Below, one piece after another: positions 1 through 12,280 of a stretch of 64,000 bases of DNA (positions are counted from its first letter, which is position 1; each line of letters opens with the position of its first letter). The position numbers and the translations under genes were made by a program. The notes under the pieces are model-generated. The model searched no databases. It was not told the DNA's origin and worked only from the letters and a program-made list of their open reading frames with translations. The DNA comes from Coenobita brevimanus (taxonomy: Eukaryota; Arthropoda; Malacostraca; Decapoda; Coenobitidae), in assembly GCA_032717465.1 (NCBI GenBank), contig CM064666.1:20975732-21039731 (forward strand), given 5' to 3'.

Positions 1-872
1 ACGAGATCCACGCATTCATGGGCCTCGCCTCCTATTAACGGCACTTTGTGAAAGGATTCGCGACCATCACCAAACCGCTGCACGACCTCACCAAAAAGGG
101 GGAGCCTTTCACATGGACAGAAGATAGCCTTCAGGCCTTCCTGACTCTCAAAGACAAATTAATCACAGCCCCTATAGTGGCATTACCCGATTATACCATC
201 CCCTTCCGCTTGTACACTGACATCTTGCTGGTGGCCATCGGCACTGTTCTAGCTTAAGTACAAGATGGCAAGGAACACATCATTGCCTGAGCCAGCTGCA
301 CTCTTAATCGGGTGGAACGCAACTATGCGGCTACGAAGCAGGAGTGCCTAGGCATCATCTGGGCATTCGAGTACTTCTGCGCTTACCTGGCAGGGATTCA
401 CGTTACCATCATCACAGATCATCAGTCCCTTCAATGGTTGTGCCAATCCGACACCAAAAATGCGCAGATGATCCACTGGAAAGAGACCCTAGAAGAATTT
501 AACCTTGCCATTGCATACCGACCCGGCAAACTCCACACTAATGTCAATGCTCTCTTCCGACTACCTGTATATGCCATCCAGGCCCCACCCACCCTCATGC
601 AGCGCTGGCAGGCCCAGAATCATCCCGACTGGATGCCAGCCCATACCTTCTCCAAGTTGCAACGGCATGGCAACTTTCTATACACCCACTCCGGCCACAT
701 TGCTCTTGACCCTGACACTGCCCTGGACACTTTCACACACCTCCACGCTGGTAACGGGATCCATCTCAGTGCAAAGAAATTACTCCAAGTCTTTAATGAC
801 ACCTTCTGGTTCCCAAACCCCTCCAAACTCGTGCAACAAGTAGTGCAAGCCTGCCGAGCATACACCCTATAA
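1..872 (+). pseudogene. pol: gypsy RT end, RNase H and integrase zinc-domain remnant
   Basis: The first codons match the RT/RNase H junction of gypsy elements (HAFMGLASY, then a stop, then RHFVKGFATITKPLHDLTKK). RNase H follows across a stop at 255-257: the YTD acidic residue, KQECLGIIWAFEYF with the catalytic Glu, and IITDHQSLQWL with the second Asp. The last motif reads NVNALFRL, where family members usually have an Asp before Leu-Ser-Arg, so that residue is missing. A His-x-His-like integrase zinc region (THLHAGNGIHLSAKKL) ends at a stop after ACRAYTL. The polyprotein would act in a virus-like particle in the cytoplasm. This copy is inactive. Confidence 0.82.
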
Positions 873-1720
873 AAAGATACCACACGAACACCAGGCCCAT
901 CTGGCCACCTCGTAGCCAGCAAACCGTGGCAACTGCTGTCCATTGATATTGTTGGCCCCCTCCCATCTAAATCAGGCTACCGATACATAATTACATTCGT
1001 GGACACATACTTTAAATTTCTGATCGCATTCCCGGAGAAAGAACATCACACCCTCGCCGTTGCAGATGCCCTAACCCGCCATGTGCTCCCATATTTCGGT
1101 ATTCCCCAGGCCCTTCACCCAGATAATGCACCAGAATTCACAGGCAAAATCTGGATGGAGCTATCCACTCTCTTCGGGTATAACATCTCCCACTCCTCCC
1201 CATACTGGCCACAAGGAAACGGCATCTGTGAGCGCAGCCACAGCACTCTGCTCAACCAAGTGTGGACCAGAATCCAAGCCACACAAAGCAATGACTGGCC
1301 AGCGCATGTCAAAATAATACAATGGAGCATGAACACTTGCCCACGTGAGGACGGAATCACACCACATGAGCAGCTATTTGGTGAGGCGCCCCTGCTTCTA
1401 CCCCTCAGGCATCACCTACAGTACAAGTCACCACCAACCCCACCTCATTCAACCCCCTTCACCACCTCAAACAAATGCTCTACCACCTCCAAACTACACA
1501 GGACCTAGCCCCTGACACTACACCTACCAACCCCTACAAACCGGGCGATTTCGTCATGGTTGCCACCCTGCCCACTCCACACATCCTAGCTCCCAGCTAC
1601 ACAGGCCCCTACAAGATACTGAGTATCCCCAACCCCCATCAAGTCACAATCAGATACCACAACACCACCCGCACCTACCGGAACTGCCACGTGCATCGAT
1701 CCCAGCACCAGACACACTGC
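873..1720 (+). pseudogene. pol: gypsy integrase core and C-terminal domain remnant
   Basis: This is the integrase catalytic core, which would join retrotransposon DNA to the host chromosome. The three acidic residues of the DDE triad are visible in SIDIVGPLPSK, HPDNAPEF and PQGNGICERSH. The open stretch 999-1508 carries the second and third acidic residues and the downstream PREDGITPHEQLFGE. A frame change near 1475-1508 leads to the C-terminal module with YKPGDFVMVA and a GPY-type motif (YTGPYKIL), ending near 1720 in HVHRSQHQTH. No chromodomain was recognised. The triad survives, but the frame does not. Confidence 0.85.
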
Positions 1721-2580
1721 CTCCCCTGCCACAGAGCCCGCTGGCCCCACCCCCATCTCCCCACCAGCACTGGAAAATTCCTACGCCTGTTATCTTTCCC
1801 CTTCCTTCTCCACCCCCAACACTCCCACCACGTCCACCACCCCAACCCCAGCCACCTCCCCCCTCGCTCACAACTGGGTCGGCGACATCCACCCCCTCCC
1901 CACTCTCTACCCCCACCTCACCTCCCCCCTCAAGCCCCACGCCACCCCGCACCCCTCCTGCCACCTCCACACTGCCCTCCTCTCCAACCACCACCATCCA
2001 TCACCCACCACCCCTGACCTCCACACCCGCCCACACCACCGATGCCCACGCCTAACCTCAACACCCATCTCCGCCACAACCACCCTTCCCGCCATCCTGC
2101 CCCACCACACTGCCCGCACACCCTCCCACTACCACCTCCTCCCCACCCACACCTGTCCTCACCACCATCTGCACCAAATCATGCCTTCTAACCCGCCCAC
2201 CCACCCGGTACACCCACACCCCCTCCCCACCACCCACCCCTATCCCTAACACTGCTCCCCTCACCCTCAAGTCACGCCACTCTCCAGGGAGTATCCCAAT
2301 TGCCCACCCAACTAAGCCGATTAGCTGCAGACATCCTCATAAAAGCATGACAGCCTCACCCCTCTCCAGTCTCCAGCTGGACATCATCCATTGCACCCCT
2401 CCACCCATGCCACCTGAAATGAGAATCAAGCACATTCTCTGGACCCCAAACCGAGGGCGCAAGCACCGCATCAAGGGTACCGCCCAGCTTCTCTACCTCC
2501 TGCAGCATACACCCATACCATCAACCCTCACCGTCATATACTCCCCATACAAGCATCCCAACCAGCAAACCATCCACTAG
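1721..2580 (+). other. Extremely C-rich, G-poor tail after the gypsy integrase
   Basis: For several hundred bases the + strand is almost all C, A and T with runs of CCACC and CCCC. Open frames here (to 2017, and 2347-2580) are Pro/His/Thr/Ser-rich and do not resemble a known domain. They could be the decayed C-terminal tail of the polyprotein or a low-complexity 3' untranslated region. I do not call a gene here. Confidence 0.5.
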
Positions 2581-4640
2581 ATGACTCTCCTACACCACAT
2601 CACGCCCTCGCATCGCACCTCCAATGCCAACTTTTTTCAACTCCAGTCACGGGGACGTGACTTTCATCCCCACGACAATGGTGAAACACCTGCACAGCGG
2701 AGTGAGTCTGACACCACCACCCCAGAAGGAAAGTACAAGGGGGTGACACCCACCCCACGAGATGACAGAGAGGCTGTTTTCCCTGATGAGCCATCCAGGC
2801 AAGAATGGCATATTTCCCCCATGACCCGACACCCCTCTTCCCCACAGCCAGACCACCTAGCAATGTACAGTAAAAGTACACTACACTTCAGCGGAGGAAA
2901 CACTCACCAGAATAGGGGTGGGACTTGCAGAAGAGAGGTCCAAAGCAAGCCCTCGGATGCCATATCCACCGGATCGCCTCCACCGGGAGGAGACTCGAGA
3001 TTTGCCACACCCCAGGGGAGCAGCGGCATAGTAGTACTCACTGGGTCTACAGTGGGTGGAGTGACTGCCAGTTCTCCATCCTCTGCCACCCACCTTCGGG
3101 AGCTGGCACGTCGGCATGTCTTACAGACGACCTTTGCCGGTACTAACCAGGAGAGAGGCGGGCCAAGGGGTAGACTCCACTGGAGATACCACTCGGGACA
3201 GGCCACCGACTGTCCCCCAAGGCTGTTCCAACCCCAATGGATGGAGGACAGACTCCACCAGAGCTGCGGCTTTGCCCAGAGTGCCCATCTGGCCTTCCCC
3301 TTCCGACATCCCCAGGACAGGCGCCCTCATCCCGAAAGTGGAAGAGCAGACTCCACTGAAGCTGCGGCTGTTGCCAAGAGTGCCCACCAGGCCTCATCTT
3401 CCTGTTGCCTGGTTCTGCAGCACCTGGAGTGGTCCTCACAGACCCCTCCTCTGCCCCTGTGCCGAGTAGGAGCTCAGGCAGTGCCCAACCGGGCTGCCTG
3501 ATGGAGGGAGTGTCCCTCGGACCTCCCACATACACCCCAGACCAGAGTTTCGACAGGGTTTATCAGGCCTGCCAAGCTGGAGAGCAGGCCCTCAGCCACT
3601 CTCCCTCCGTGAATCCTGGAGCTCCTACTGAGGGTAGCGTCTCTTGCTCAGCCCACCCCTCCTGTGGCAGAGCGAGGCACCCCCCTCTCCACCTCTCTCC
3701 CCGAGAGGGTGGGATCTGCTCCCCTGCAGGTACCCCGCCAGAGACCAGATGAGGTGAGACGTCCCCAATGCCAGGTGTCCTGTCACTGCAACCCCTTCCT
3801 CCCCTGGCACTGTCAGACTCCGCCGGAGCGAGAGGCCGCACTCCCCCCCTGACGGCCTCCTCCTGCAGACGAGACCACAGCCCCTGGACTCAGCAGGCCA
3901 TCCCTGATGCCTGCTGCAGCCGCCAGACCTCCCCCAGTGCAGGTGGCTGCAGTCCTCCCCTGACGGCCACCCCTGCCCGACGAGACTGCAGCCCAGCCAG
4001 GTCGCCACACTCTCTGAGCCGACCCTCAGCCCAGGCCTCCCCAGGTCCGCCCTCAGGACCCTGACTACGTCTGAGGGCCAGTGTCATGCGGCGCACCTCC
4101 TGGCCCTCTTTGGCCCTAGCCCGAAGTGTCCTGCATCACCCAGGGCCTCTACAGAAAGAGGGCCGCCCACCAAGCCACCCAACAACTCCTACAGGACTCG
4201 TGGCGACCCTACAGGTAACCTAACTCTGGAATACACTCCAGACAGCCCACCCCCAATGCCTGGACGCCACCTGCGGTTCCCAGCGTAAGGGCCTCCTGCC
4301 GCCCGTGACCCGAGCACCCCTCTCCGTCTGTTCTGTCAGTAAAAGACTCTCAGGTTGTTTGTCCCTTAGTGTCTGTGAGCCTCTACCCCAGTATACCAGC
4401 CCCCCTCGGCCCCAGTGTCCTCCCCCAGTGTTACCTTCTCCATGTGGAACAGTGAACTCCACACAGAGAAACTCATGCACGGAGTGCGTGGTGCTAGGCC
4501 ACGGGTTGCCCCCAAGTGTGACTATCCCCCCCCAGTGCTACACACGGACTGACAACACCGGTGCCACACCCTTCCCTTCCCCCTTCCCCTTTGCTTTGTC
4601 CATGTCTAGGTGAATCGAAGGTGGCATATAAGGTATATTC
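2581..4640. other. GC-rich low-complexity DNA, no supported gene
   Basis: Overlapping open frames on both strands reflect high GC content and scarce stops rather than coding. They have no recognisable domains and a Pro/Ser/Gly-rich composition. The stretch directly follows the gypsy tail and may be its 3' untranslated region or LTR. A possible LTR-like start (TGTCATGCGG near 4083) cannot be confirmed because no second copy is in the window. Confidence 0.5.
3160..4010. repeat. Degenerate GC-rich internal repeats
   Basis: A motif around AGACTCCACTGAAGCTGCGG recurs three times between about 3170 and 3400, followed each time by a gcc-aga-gtgccca-like block. A second motif (CCCCTGACGGCC followed by a cgAGACcacAGCCC-like block) recurs between 3840 and 4000. 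Units are diverged and of unequal length. No function is visible. Confidence 0.5.
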
Positions 4641-4835
4641 CCAGCAACCTATCCCATAAGAAAGTCTGTATCATCACTCCCTCTCCCCCTCCCCCCCCTT
4701 TAGCCCCTCGCATGCTGATAGACCGTGCTATATTCTCCCGTCCAATGTAATGTGCACGTAGCATAAGGATAGCTATGGTATCGTTTGTGTCACACGGATG
4801 CATATAACTACCATAGGAGGCCGTTTATGTTATGC

Positions 4836-5689
<854 letters not shown>

Positions 5690-5690
<1 letters not shown>

Positions 5691-6015
5691 CTCCTGACGG
5701 CATTACATGCTTGGAAAACTTCTAGTCAGTTAGAGGTGGCTTACTGGGCGCTCACGGCTTACCCATGGGTTCCATGTGTAGTGAGACTCAACCGTAATGT
5801 GATGGTTACCTGGGTCCCCTTACTGTCCATCACTTGCTGGGTGAGTGTCCGGGTCTGTGTGAACTTCGCCAGAGGTTTCTCCATTGGCATGGGGGGGGGG
5901 GGAGATGGTCCTTACTCATCGTCATCCATTGCTTGGGGAGTCCTCTGTTTGCCCAGTAGATATTTTTACTTTCTTGTGAAGGCAGGCTACCTCCACCATG
6001 TATTAATTCACTGAT
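5690..6015 (+). pseudogene. I-type LINE 3' fragment (end of ORF2)
   Basis: Read across frames, this stretch matches the C-terminus of the I-type LINE ORF2 seen at 23486-23900 and 62286-62990. It has the sequence around SRLTHGF, then PLTVHHLLGECPGL, then LRQRFLHWH. The usual form there is PLTVRHLLVECPSL. Several stops and shifts, and a G homopolymer near 5892-5902, break it. Only this 3' piece is present. Confidence 0.65.
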
Positions 6016-6059
6016 GTTTTAGTTTTAGTTTTTGATGTCACTGCATGATGCTTTTCATT

Positions 6060-6381
6060 ATATTTCATTCCCGTGAGGCTAGGGGAATGACAAAGAGATC
6101 GAGCTGGCTGGATGAATGTTGTGAGAATTGCATGATCAGGGATTTGGCACCTCTTTTTAATGTGACAGCGTCTGGACTGACTCTATCGGATATGTTTTTG
6201 TGAAGCTACAGAATGTGGTGAATGTTTTTGGCGTATCAGATACAGCCAGGATTCCGGGGGCTCGAATGATGAATGAATGGACGCGTGGCCCATTGGACTG
6301 GGCAAATTTGGACTGTCTGGACGTTGCTACTCCTCACCCTGCCCTAGAGTGGGAGAGGAAGTCCGGATGATGATGATGATA
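6060..6381 (+). mobile_element. Decayed LINE 3' tail ending in (GAT)n
   Basis: This resembles 18370-18711: both contain a GGATGAAT-TTTGTG-like block, then ggcacc-c-tTTTTAA, then a clustered GAATGaatgaATGG block, then TCACCCTGCC-TAG-GTGGGA and gtccGGATGATGATGAT. The shared order and the simple-repeat tail suggest copies of one LINE, probably RTE-like since the 18 kb copy still shows RTE C-terminal sequence. Confidence 0.55.
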
Positions 6382-6599
6382 ACTTAATTTTCTGGGGCCA
6401 TATGACCACGCTGTTGCGGTGCCATGATTACATTTAATAATTCATTCATTTACCTTCCAGTTATCTCTTAGGAATTGCAAGACCATCGCTCTGAGTGAGA
6501 CATTCAAACCATTAACCCATCAGGTTCCTTACTGAAAAAAAAAAAAAAAAAAATTGTTTATACTTTTGAGTTTAATATTACATCAGGCAAATTTATATA

Positions 6600-7570
6600 T
6601 ATGGCATATAAAATATCACTTCTTAGAGACCAAGTAGGCCAATACCGGAGCTGCACAGGAATTTCACTTCTCAATCACCAAGATGTGAAAATATCCAAAA
6701 ACTGCCTTCCATTCAGGTCAAATCATATAAAACAACAATCTTGTGTTATCAATAACAGTATGTCACAAAACAGTATGTCACCTTGAGTGGGAAAATAAAT
6801 CGGAATGATGATTAGTATGCAGGAACTTTATTTGTCTCCAATTCATTTCAGATCATGTAAGACAACATTCTTGTGTTATCAAGTATTCTAAGTTTTTACA
6901 AAGAATATGATATTATGGAAAATTTCATAAGACCATCTGCAAATCCAGAGGTGTTGCCCATGATGTTGCTGGAACACTGAGATGAGGACACAATACTCTG
7001 CACTTCTAGACGGCAGCTTTTACCAGCTACTAAAATCATTTATCCTTTACTGTCCATTACTCTTATTTCTCCGTCACCATTTTATTGCAAACCATCCTTG
7101 GCTGTCAAACGTTACCTAGTTTGGGTGGGAGAAAGCGGCTGCTAAACATTCACTGCTTTGGAAAGAGAAATGGCCAAATCCTCAAAAATATTCCTGGATC
7201 TGCTCCTGGAGACTGAAGCATGTACAAAAACTACACTTCTATATAACCATATATAAATCAAAGGCTCTTCCATGAACTGCCTACTATAAAATTCACAAAT
7301 CATACTGCATGCTTGCATTACTAAATACCGGTATGGGATTTACAAATAATTTCACTTCTTTATGACAAACATGTAAATACTTGCACTGATTTTATCAGAC
7401 AGCAGTTTTGTTCTATATTATGAAATATTCCAACAGATTCTTCCTAAACTCAACATTTTTCCCCCTATGGGCAAGTATGAACGAGTTTCAGAAAATTCCA
7501 CTTCTCTGTGACTAAAATACCTTCCATTCAGTGTAGATCAAATAAAAAGGCCTTGTTATCAAATAATTAA
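6600..7570. repeat. Array of decayed ~140-bp units, left block
   Basis: A unit recurs with variable spacing: a CACTTCTCTATGACCAAATA-like block, a CTGCCTTCCATTCAG-like block, then AATCATATCAAACAACATTC and TTGTGTTATGAAATATTC. Copies are visible near 6640-6760, 6830-6895, 7225-7290, 7350-7440 and 7490-7560. In the + strand some copies encode NHIKQ or DHVRQH followed by SCV. The spacing His-x3-His resembles the end of a C2H2 finger, but no paired cysteines survive, so that origin is only a guess. Confidence 0.5.
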
Positions 7571-8109
7571 CGAGATTTCGGGCCAAACACTAAGTGGCAG
7601 TGAAGGCTTCGTAGCATGCTCATCGTAAGTTACGTTCTATGCAGACTACATATTAACATTTTCTTACGTTATATATATATTTTATTATCGACATAATTTG
7701 AATCATGGACATACAAGATGACTGTGTGATGTGCTGTGCAGATGAAATCGTTGAGGAAAAGCTGCCACTGAATCTCCAAAGCCACTTACGACACAAACTT
7801 TGTTCTGATATGTAAGCAAAACATTTCACTCCTCTTGCTATCAAATATTGTAATGCCGAAAAATGTTATGCTTAATTTGTACTCTTAATATTAGCTAATT
7901 TCCACATTATCCTCATGCAGAAAATTGGTTTAGCTATGAAGGTTCTAAAATTTTGTTCCCGGGATAACGCCGCCTCAGGATTACCTTTGTTCATTTGCCA
8001 AAGTAGATCTTTTCGTTTTTTTTTTTTTTTTTTTGTAGTACTTATGCAGTTATACATGAGTATTTAGTAAAATGTGTTGATCATAATGAGGTGAAGTACT
8101 TGTGTAATG
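7571..8109. other. AT-rich DNA, nothing recognised
   Basis: No gene, repeat copy or RNA could be supported here. A poly-T run at about 8018-8034 opens a meaningless Lys-rich frame on the other strand. Confidence 0.6.
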
Positions 8110-9125
8110 ACGGAAATAACAGAAAACCACCAGTGTAATGCTGGGAAATTTTAGAGGTTATGGAAGACGGGGTAGCGTGATCTTATTAGAGTTTACGGGA
8201 AATGAGGTAGCGTGATCTTATTATAGGGTTTATGTGAAAACTGGTAGCGTGAAACTTTTGGAGAGTGCGTGAGCCATTAGATATTAAGCACACTTTGCGG
8301 GCCACTCGATCTCCTCTGTACCATACCACTCCTTAGACTCTTAGAGGATAGCAAAGTTCAAACTCATAATGACTTAACCTAAGTTTTACTAAACATTAAG
8401 AACTGAGACAGATTACTCTTCACTGTGGATGAACCCAAACGAATTTATAATGAGGATCTACATCACCAGAAACAGGAAACTTTACAAGCTAAATTAATAT
8501 TGAAAGAATATTGATACACACATATATTAATCCCGTGGTCACAGCTGCACTCGCGGGAAGACTCAAAGAATACCAAGACACTCTCTTAAGATTAAACTCA
8601 CACAGCTCCAGAATCATATACAGTAAAGTCACAATAATTAAATGAACAATGATCAAATAAACTGTAATCAAAATGGACTGTAAACAAAATGGACCAGCCG
8701 ATATATTCGTTATTTAAGTTACGTGAACTAGGAAAAAGATGGAGGGGTGAGGGGTGATTGTGTCAGGCGCTGGCAGTGGTTTGAAACGGACGATCTGCAA
8801 TGTTGAAAAGAAGCGGCGGTCTTGTTAATCAGTACAAGAGGGATCAGGGGAAAATATGACAAAGTTAATTCTCGAACGAGTATGGTAACTTATTAGAGGG
8901 AGAGAGGGGAGTGGGGGGATGACAATTCGACACCAACCTGTAATGTTGAAGAGAAGCGGAGGTTTCGCGGTTGTCGCCGCCTCGTGCCTATAATTATATC
9001 CGGGAATCGGCTAAAACTTTATCTAATTACTTTGTAAAATTTTCGACTCTCTAGGATCTTTAAAGAATGCGAGATACGTTTGCACTTGACATACGTAACA
9101 AAATGACTTACGATGTTTATTTTTT
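8110..9125 (-). repeat. LTR-like repeat copy A (inverted)
   Basis: The reverse complement aligns along its length with 44230-45390 and with 9215-9900. Shared landmarks are the block with GGCTGGTCCATTTTG, the CCACGGGATTAATATATGTG block, repeated gataagatcacgctacc phrases, and an end reading CAGCATTACACTGGTGG. TAC-ACA followed by CTGGTGG is reminiscent of an LTR end next to a primer binding site. No ORF is carried. Together with copy B it makes a large inverted repeat. Confidence 0.7.
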
Positions 9126-9149
9126 TTCCCCCGGAGGAAGGACCCGAGT

Positions 9150-9965
9150 AGTGCCATAATGTTAAGTATAAGCTAGTATTGTAAGTGTAATCTTAGGTAC
9201 TATTATAGTCTGTACAGTTCATTAAATTATTGTGACTTTACTGTATACGATTCTGGAGTTGTGTGAGTTTAATCTTAAGAGAGTGTCTTAGTATTCTTTG
9301 AGTCTTCCCGCGAGTCCACCTGTGACCACGGGATTAATATATGTGTGTGTATCAATATTCTTTCAATATTAATCTAGCTTGTAAAGTTTCCTGTTTCTGG
9401 TGATGTAGATCCTCATTATAATTTCGTTCGGGTTCATTCACAGTGAAGAGTAATCTGTCTCAGTTCTTAATGTTTAGTAAAACTTAGGTAAAGTAATTTC
9501 TAGTTCGAGTTTTACTATCCTTTAAGGAGAGGTACAGACGAGATTGAGTTGCCCGCAAGGTGTGCTAATATCTAACTACTCACGCCCTCTCATATAAGAT
9601 CACGCTTCCACATTCCCCATAACCTCCCTATAAGATCACGCTACCTCATTTCCCATAAACTCTCCAAAACTTGACGCTACCACATTTCCCATAAACTCTC
9701 CAAAACTTGACGCTACCTCATTTCCCATAAACTCTCCAAAACTTGACGCTACCTCATTTCCCATAAACTCTCCAAAACTTCACACTACCACATTTCCCAT
9801 AAATTCTTAAATAAGTTCACGCTACCCATTTTCCATAATCTTTAAAATTCCCAGCATTACACTGGTGGTTCTAAAACTCTGATCATTACACTGGTGGCAT
9901 TAGTGGTGATATCACAAGTTCCTTGCGTTACACTGGTGTCAATATTTCTTGCATCACAAGTGAAG
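9150..9965 (+). repeat. LTR-like repeat copy B (direct)
   Basis: Begins with TGCCATAATGTTAAGTA, which is also found at 32111-32126, and ends with two ACACTGGTG blocks. Relative to copies A and C it lacks the roughly 1-kb middle part that contains the promoter-like region. It is head-to-head with copy A, with arms of roughly 600 bp separated by about 500 bp. No coding sequence. Confidence 0.7.
9640..9815 (+). repeat. ~36-bp minisatellite inside LTR-like copy B
   Basis: The unit CTCTCCAAAACTTGACGCTA followed by CCTCATTTCCCATAAA occurs about four to five times with few changes. A shorter version with 'gtagcgtgatcttatta' phrasing is seen in inverted copy A (8170-8250), so the copy number differs between the two. 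Confidence 0.85.
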
Positions 9966-11035
9966 TTTAAGGTATAGATTTGGAGTTCGTGTTAATATAG
10001 CCAGGCGAGGGCTGGCGTTACGCCGCCTCCCTAGAAACCTTGATGAAATGAGTGTTTTGAGTCTGCAACTTTTGTATGTTTTTTGGCCATGTTTTGGACG
10101 GCTATCACTGATTATGTACTACCCTCAAGAGAGGAGAGTGCTGTAGCCTTGTTTGTGTTAGTTTAAGGAGGGCTGGAGAGCATAATGAAGTGGAATAGTT
10201 AGGATATCTGAATGGTGTCGGTCGGTGAGGGCCACAGAAAGTTAGTTTTGAATGAGTGTGCTAAGAGAAGTTAGTAACATATGAAGTTAGCTTACAAAAT
10301 GAATAAAAATGCATTTCCAGTATTTCTTAAAATATATATACTTTTGTATCTAACATTTTTCCTAGGCTATGTCAAGCAGTGCTAATGTCGTTTGCATTAT
10401 GAAGTTAACGAAGTATCTTCACAGTATGGATATTATTATCGATAATGTTACATCATTCTTTTGTATTGTAAGCCATTATGAGTCAACCCTACCTTAGAGT
10501 TCCTTATCTCTAGCTTACCTCAGCCTAACTTAACCTATTTCCTTTTACCATCCTCAGTTATTTTATTTGTACCTTATTGTTAGTAATACAATCACTACCA
10601 AAGTTTATTTTGTTACCAGGGCACCACCCCAGGGTTCCCCACGGTGGCCGATACATTGAATAAATGACATCTTATGATGTGTGTGTCTGCTTTCGACCTT
10701 CCCCTCCCCCCTCTTCACTACATATGGAAGCCGTCGGTCCTTTTGCCCTACTCCACAGACCTAAGGAGTCAGATCTACTTTGTGCAACCCGCCTCCCAAA
10801 CGGGCGGTTAAAAACAATAATGTGGTGGTGGCAGCAATACTTGTAGGGGATCTCCCCCCCCCCCTTATACTGTTAAGGACGCGAGTGGGCGTTTTGTGTA
10901 AAATGCGTCGGGATGGGGTAACTCCCATCGACTCTGACCGCCCCCGCCTTTACAATGTGTAAATGCTGCCTTGCATTCAGCGCAAAACATACGATAAGTT
11001 TCACTTCATGACATTTTTCATATTCTTCATCATGT
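9966..11035. other. Non-coding stretch, nothing recognised
   Basis: The sequence is mostly AT-rich with a short GC-rich patch (10620-10940) that has C homopolymers. Open frames of about 60 codons show no domain. I see no RNA gene or clear repeat relation within the window. Confidence 0.55.
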
Positions 11036-11852
11036 CAGACTATTTTATGGAGCTTAGGCAACTCATCCACGCAGTGCAAACGTTTATGAAGGTTTTATTT
11101 AATTCCTCAGTTCAAGAAGTTTCTCCTAATCTGAACAAGAGCCTCAGAAAGTAGTACAATTAATACCTGACCACAGTTAATGGGTTAAGCAGCATTCTTG
11201 TATTATGGAGTATTCTAAGAATCTTAGTGTAAATAATACTTGTGCTTCTCATCAGCCATTCACATAAAGGAGTTCCCACAAACTGTATTCCATTCAGTTA
11301 AAATCACATCAAGCAGCATTACTGGGTTATGAAAAACAAAGTGATTTCTCCAATATGAACGAAAACAATTTCACTACCACGAAATATGCAGAGGCTGCCA
11401 TTAAGTGCTTTCATTAAACTCAAATTATATTCAATAGCATTCCTGGGTTTTTCATATGCCAGAGTACACTAATATGAATAAAAAAATAACTTCTGCTTAT
11501 CAAATACAGTAAATCCTCGTTATATTCCATTCAACTTGCACTGCGCCTCTGGGGAAACTAACAAATCAGCTCTGTAGGTGGAAATAAGGTTGCAATGGAA
11601 GTTATCACAAGCAATTTTCTTTATCTTACTGATTTTAAAAAAATCAAAACGAAGGCAGCATATAACGAGGACCTTCTTCATGGACAAAATACTACTAACT
11701 GCCTTTCATACAACTCGTATCATTATTAAACAGAATTCTTATACACTGAAATATTCTGAGATTTAAAAGGATAAATACAAACACAAAATTATACTTCTCA
11801 ATGACCACATATAGGATAATTCTGTCAAAAGTTTCCATTCACTTAGATATAT

Positions 11853-11965
11853 TACTATCTATTGCCAGACGCCATAATCCCGTAAGGACTGGCCGTTAGT
11901 CTTTGAGTCAGTTGTTTTACGGGAAGGGGCACTAACCCTCTGCCAACCCACTTGCTGACACGTGG
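11853..11965 (-). mobile_element. RTE-type LINE 3' end fragment
   Basis: On the - strand this ends in GGCGTCTGGCAATAGATAG, identical in layout to the 3' ends at 19320-19346 and 45401-45425. The preceding GGTTAGTGCCCCTTCC and GTAAAACAACTGACTC-like blocks match 44070-44098. Only the terminal ~110 bp is present, a typical 5'-truncated LINE insert. Confidence 0.7.
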
Positions 11966-12144
11966 GAAACATGTATGGGTTGGTTATATGGTTACCACCC
12001 AGCGTTGTAAATGATTTCGTGACTTACAGGAAACCATTAGGCTTGTCACTCAATGGAAGGCCACCTGATATGGAAAGAGTAATAAAATGTGACAGGAATG
12101 ATTGGTGAAATAGGAAGAGAAGAGAGCAGACATAGAAAAAGTGA

Positions 12145-12280
12145 TAATGGTGAAGGCAGAAGTAAGCAGCACGACATCAAGTGAGTGGATGATAGTACAA
12201 AAAAAAAAAAAGAAAAAAAAAAAAAAGATAAAGGTGAAGGAAGTAGGCAGCACTACATCAAGTGAGTGGATGATGGTCGC
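12145..12280 (+). repeat. Imperfect ~80-bp tandem duplication with A-run
   Basis: The block with gtaagcagcacgacatcaag and tgagtggatgat occurs at about 12164-12192 and again at 12243-12273, separated by an A-rich homopolymer (12199-12226). Confidence 0.75.

Larger units (their letters stand above)
1..2300 (+). mobile_element. Decayed Ty3/gypsy retrotransposon, pol 3' half, canonical order
   Basis: The + strand codes in pieces for the end of a gypsy reverse transcriptase, then RNase H, then the integrase zinc domain, catalytic core and C-terminal domain. This is the ordinary Ty3/gypsy order, unlike the elements at 32242-43735. The element enters from outside the window, so gag, protease and the RT core are not visible. 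At least three stops or frame changes (near 37, 257 and 872) show it is dead. Third positions and the tail are strongly C-biased. No LTR was identified with confidence on the 3' side. Confidence 0.85.

Noticed and set aside
2581..3501. 306-codon + strand frame
   Set aside because: It overlaps equally long frames on the other strand in GC-rich repetitive DNA. It has no domain, and the internal repeats are nucleotide-level rather than coding.
7872..8057. Lys-rich - strand frame
   Set aside because: Created by a poly-T run. No supporting evidence.
9640..9815. Possible CRISPR-like array
   Set aside because: The repeats are contiguous ~36-bp units without unique spacers, in eukaryotic DNA inside a transposon-like repeat.
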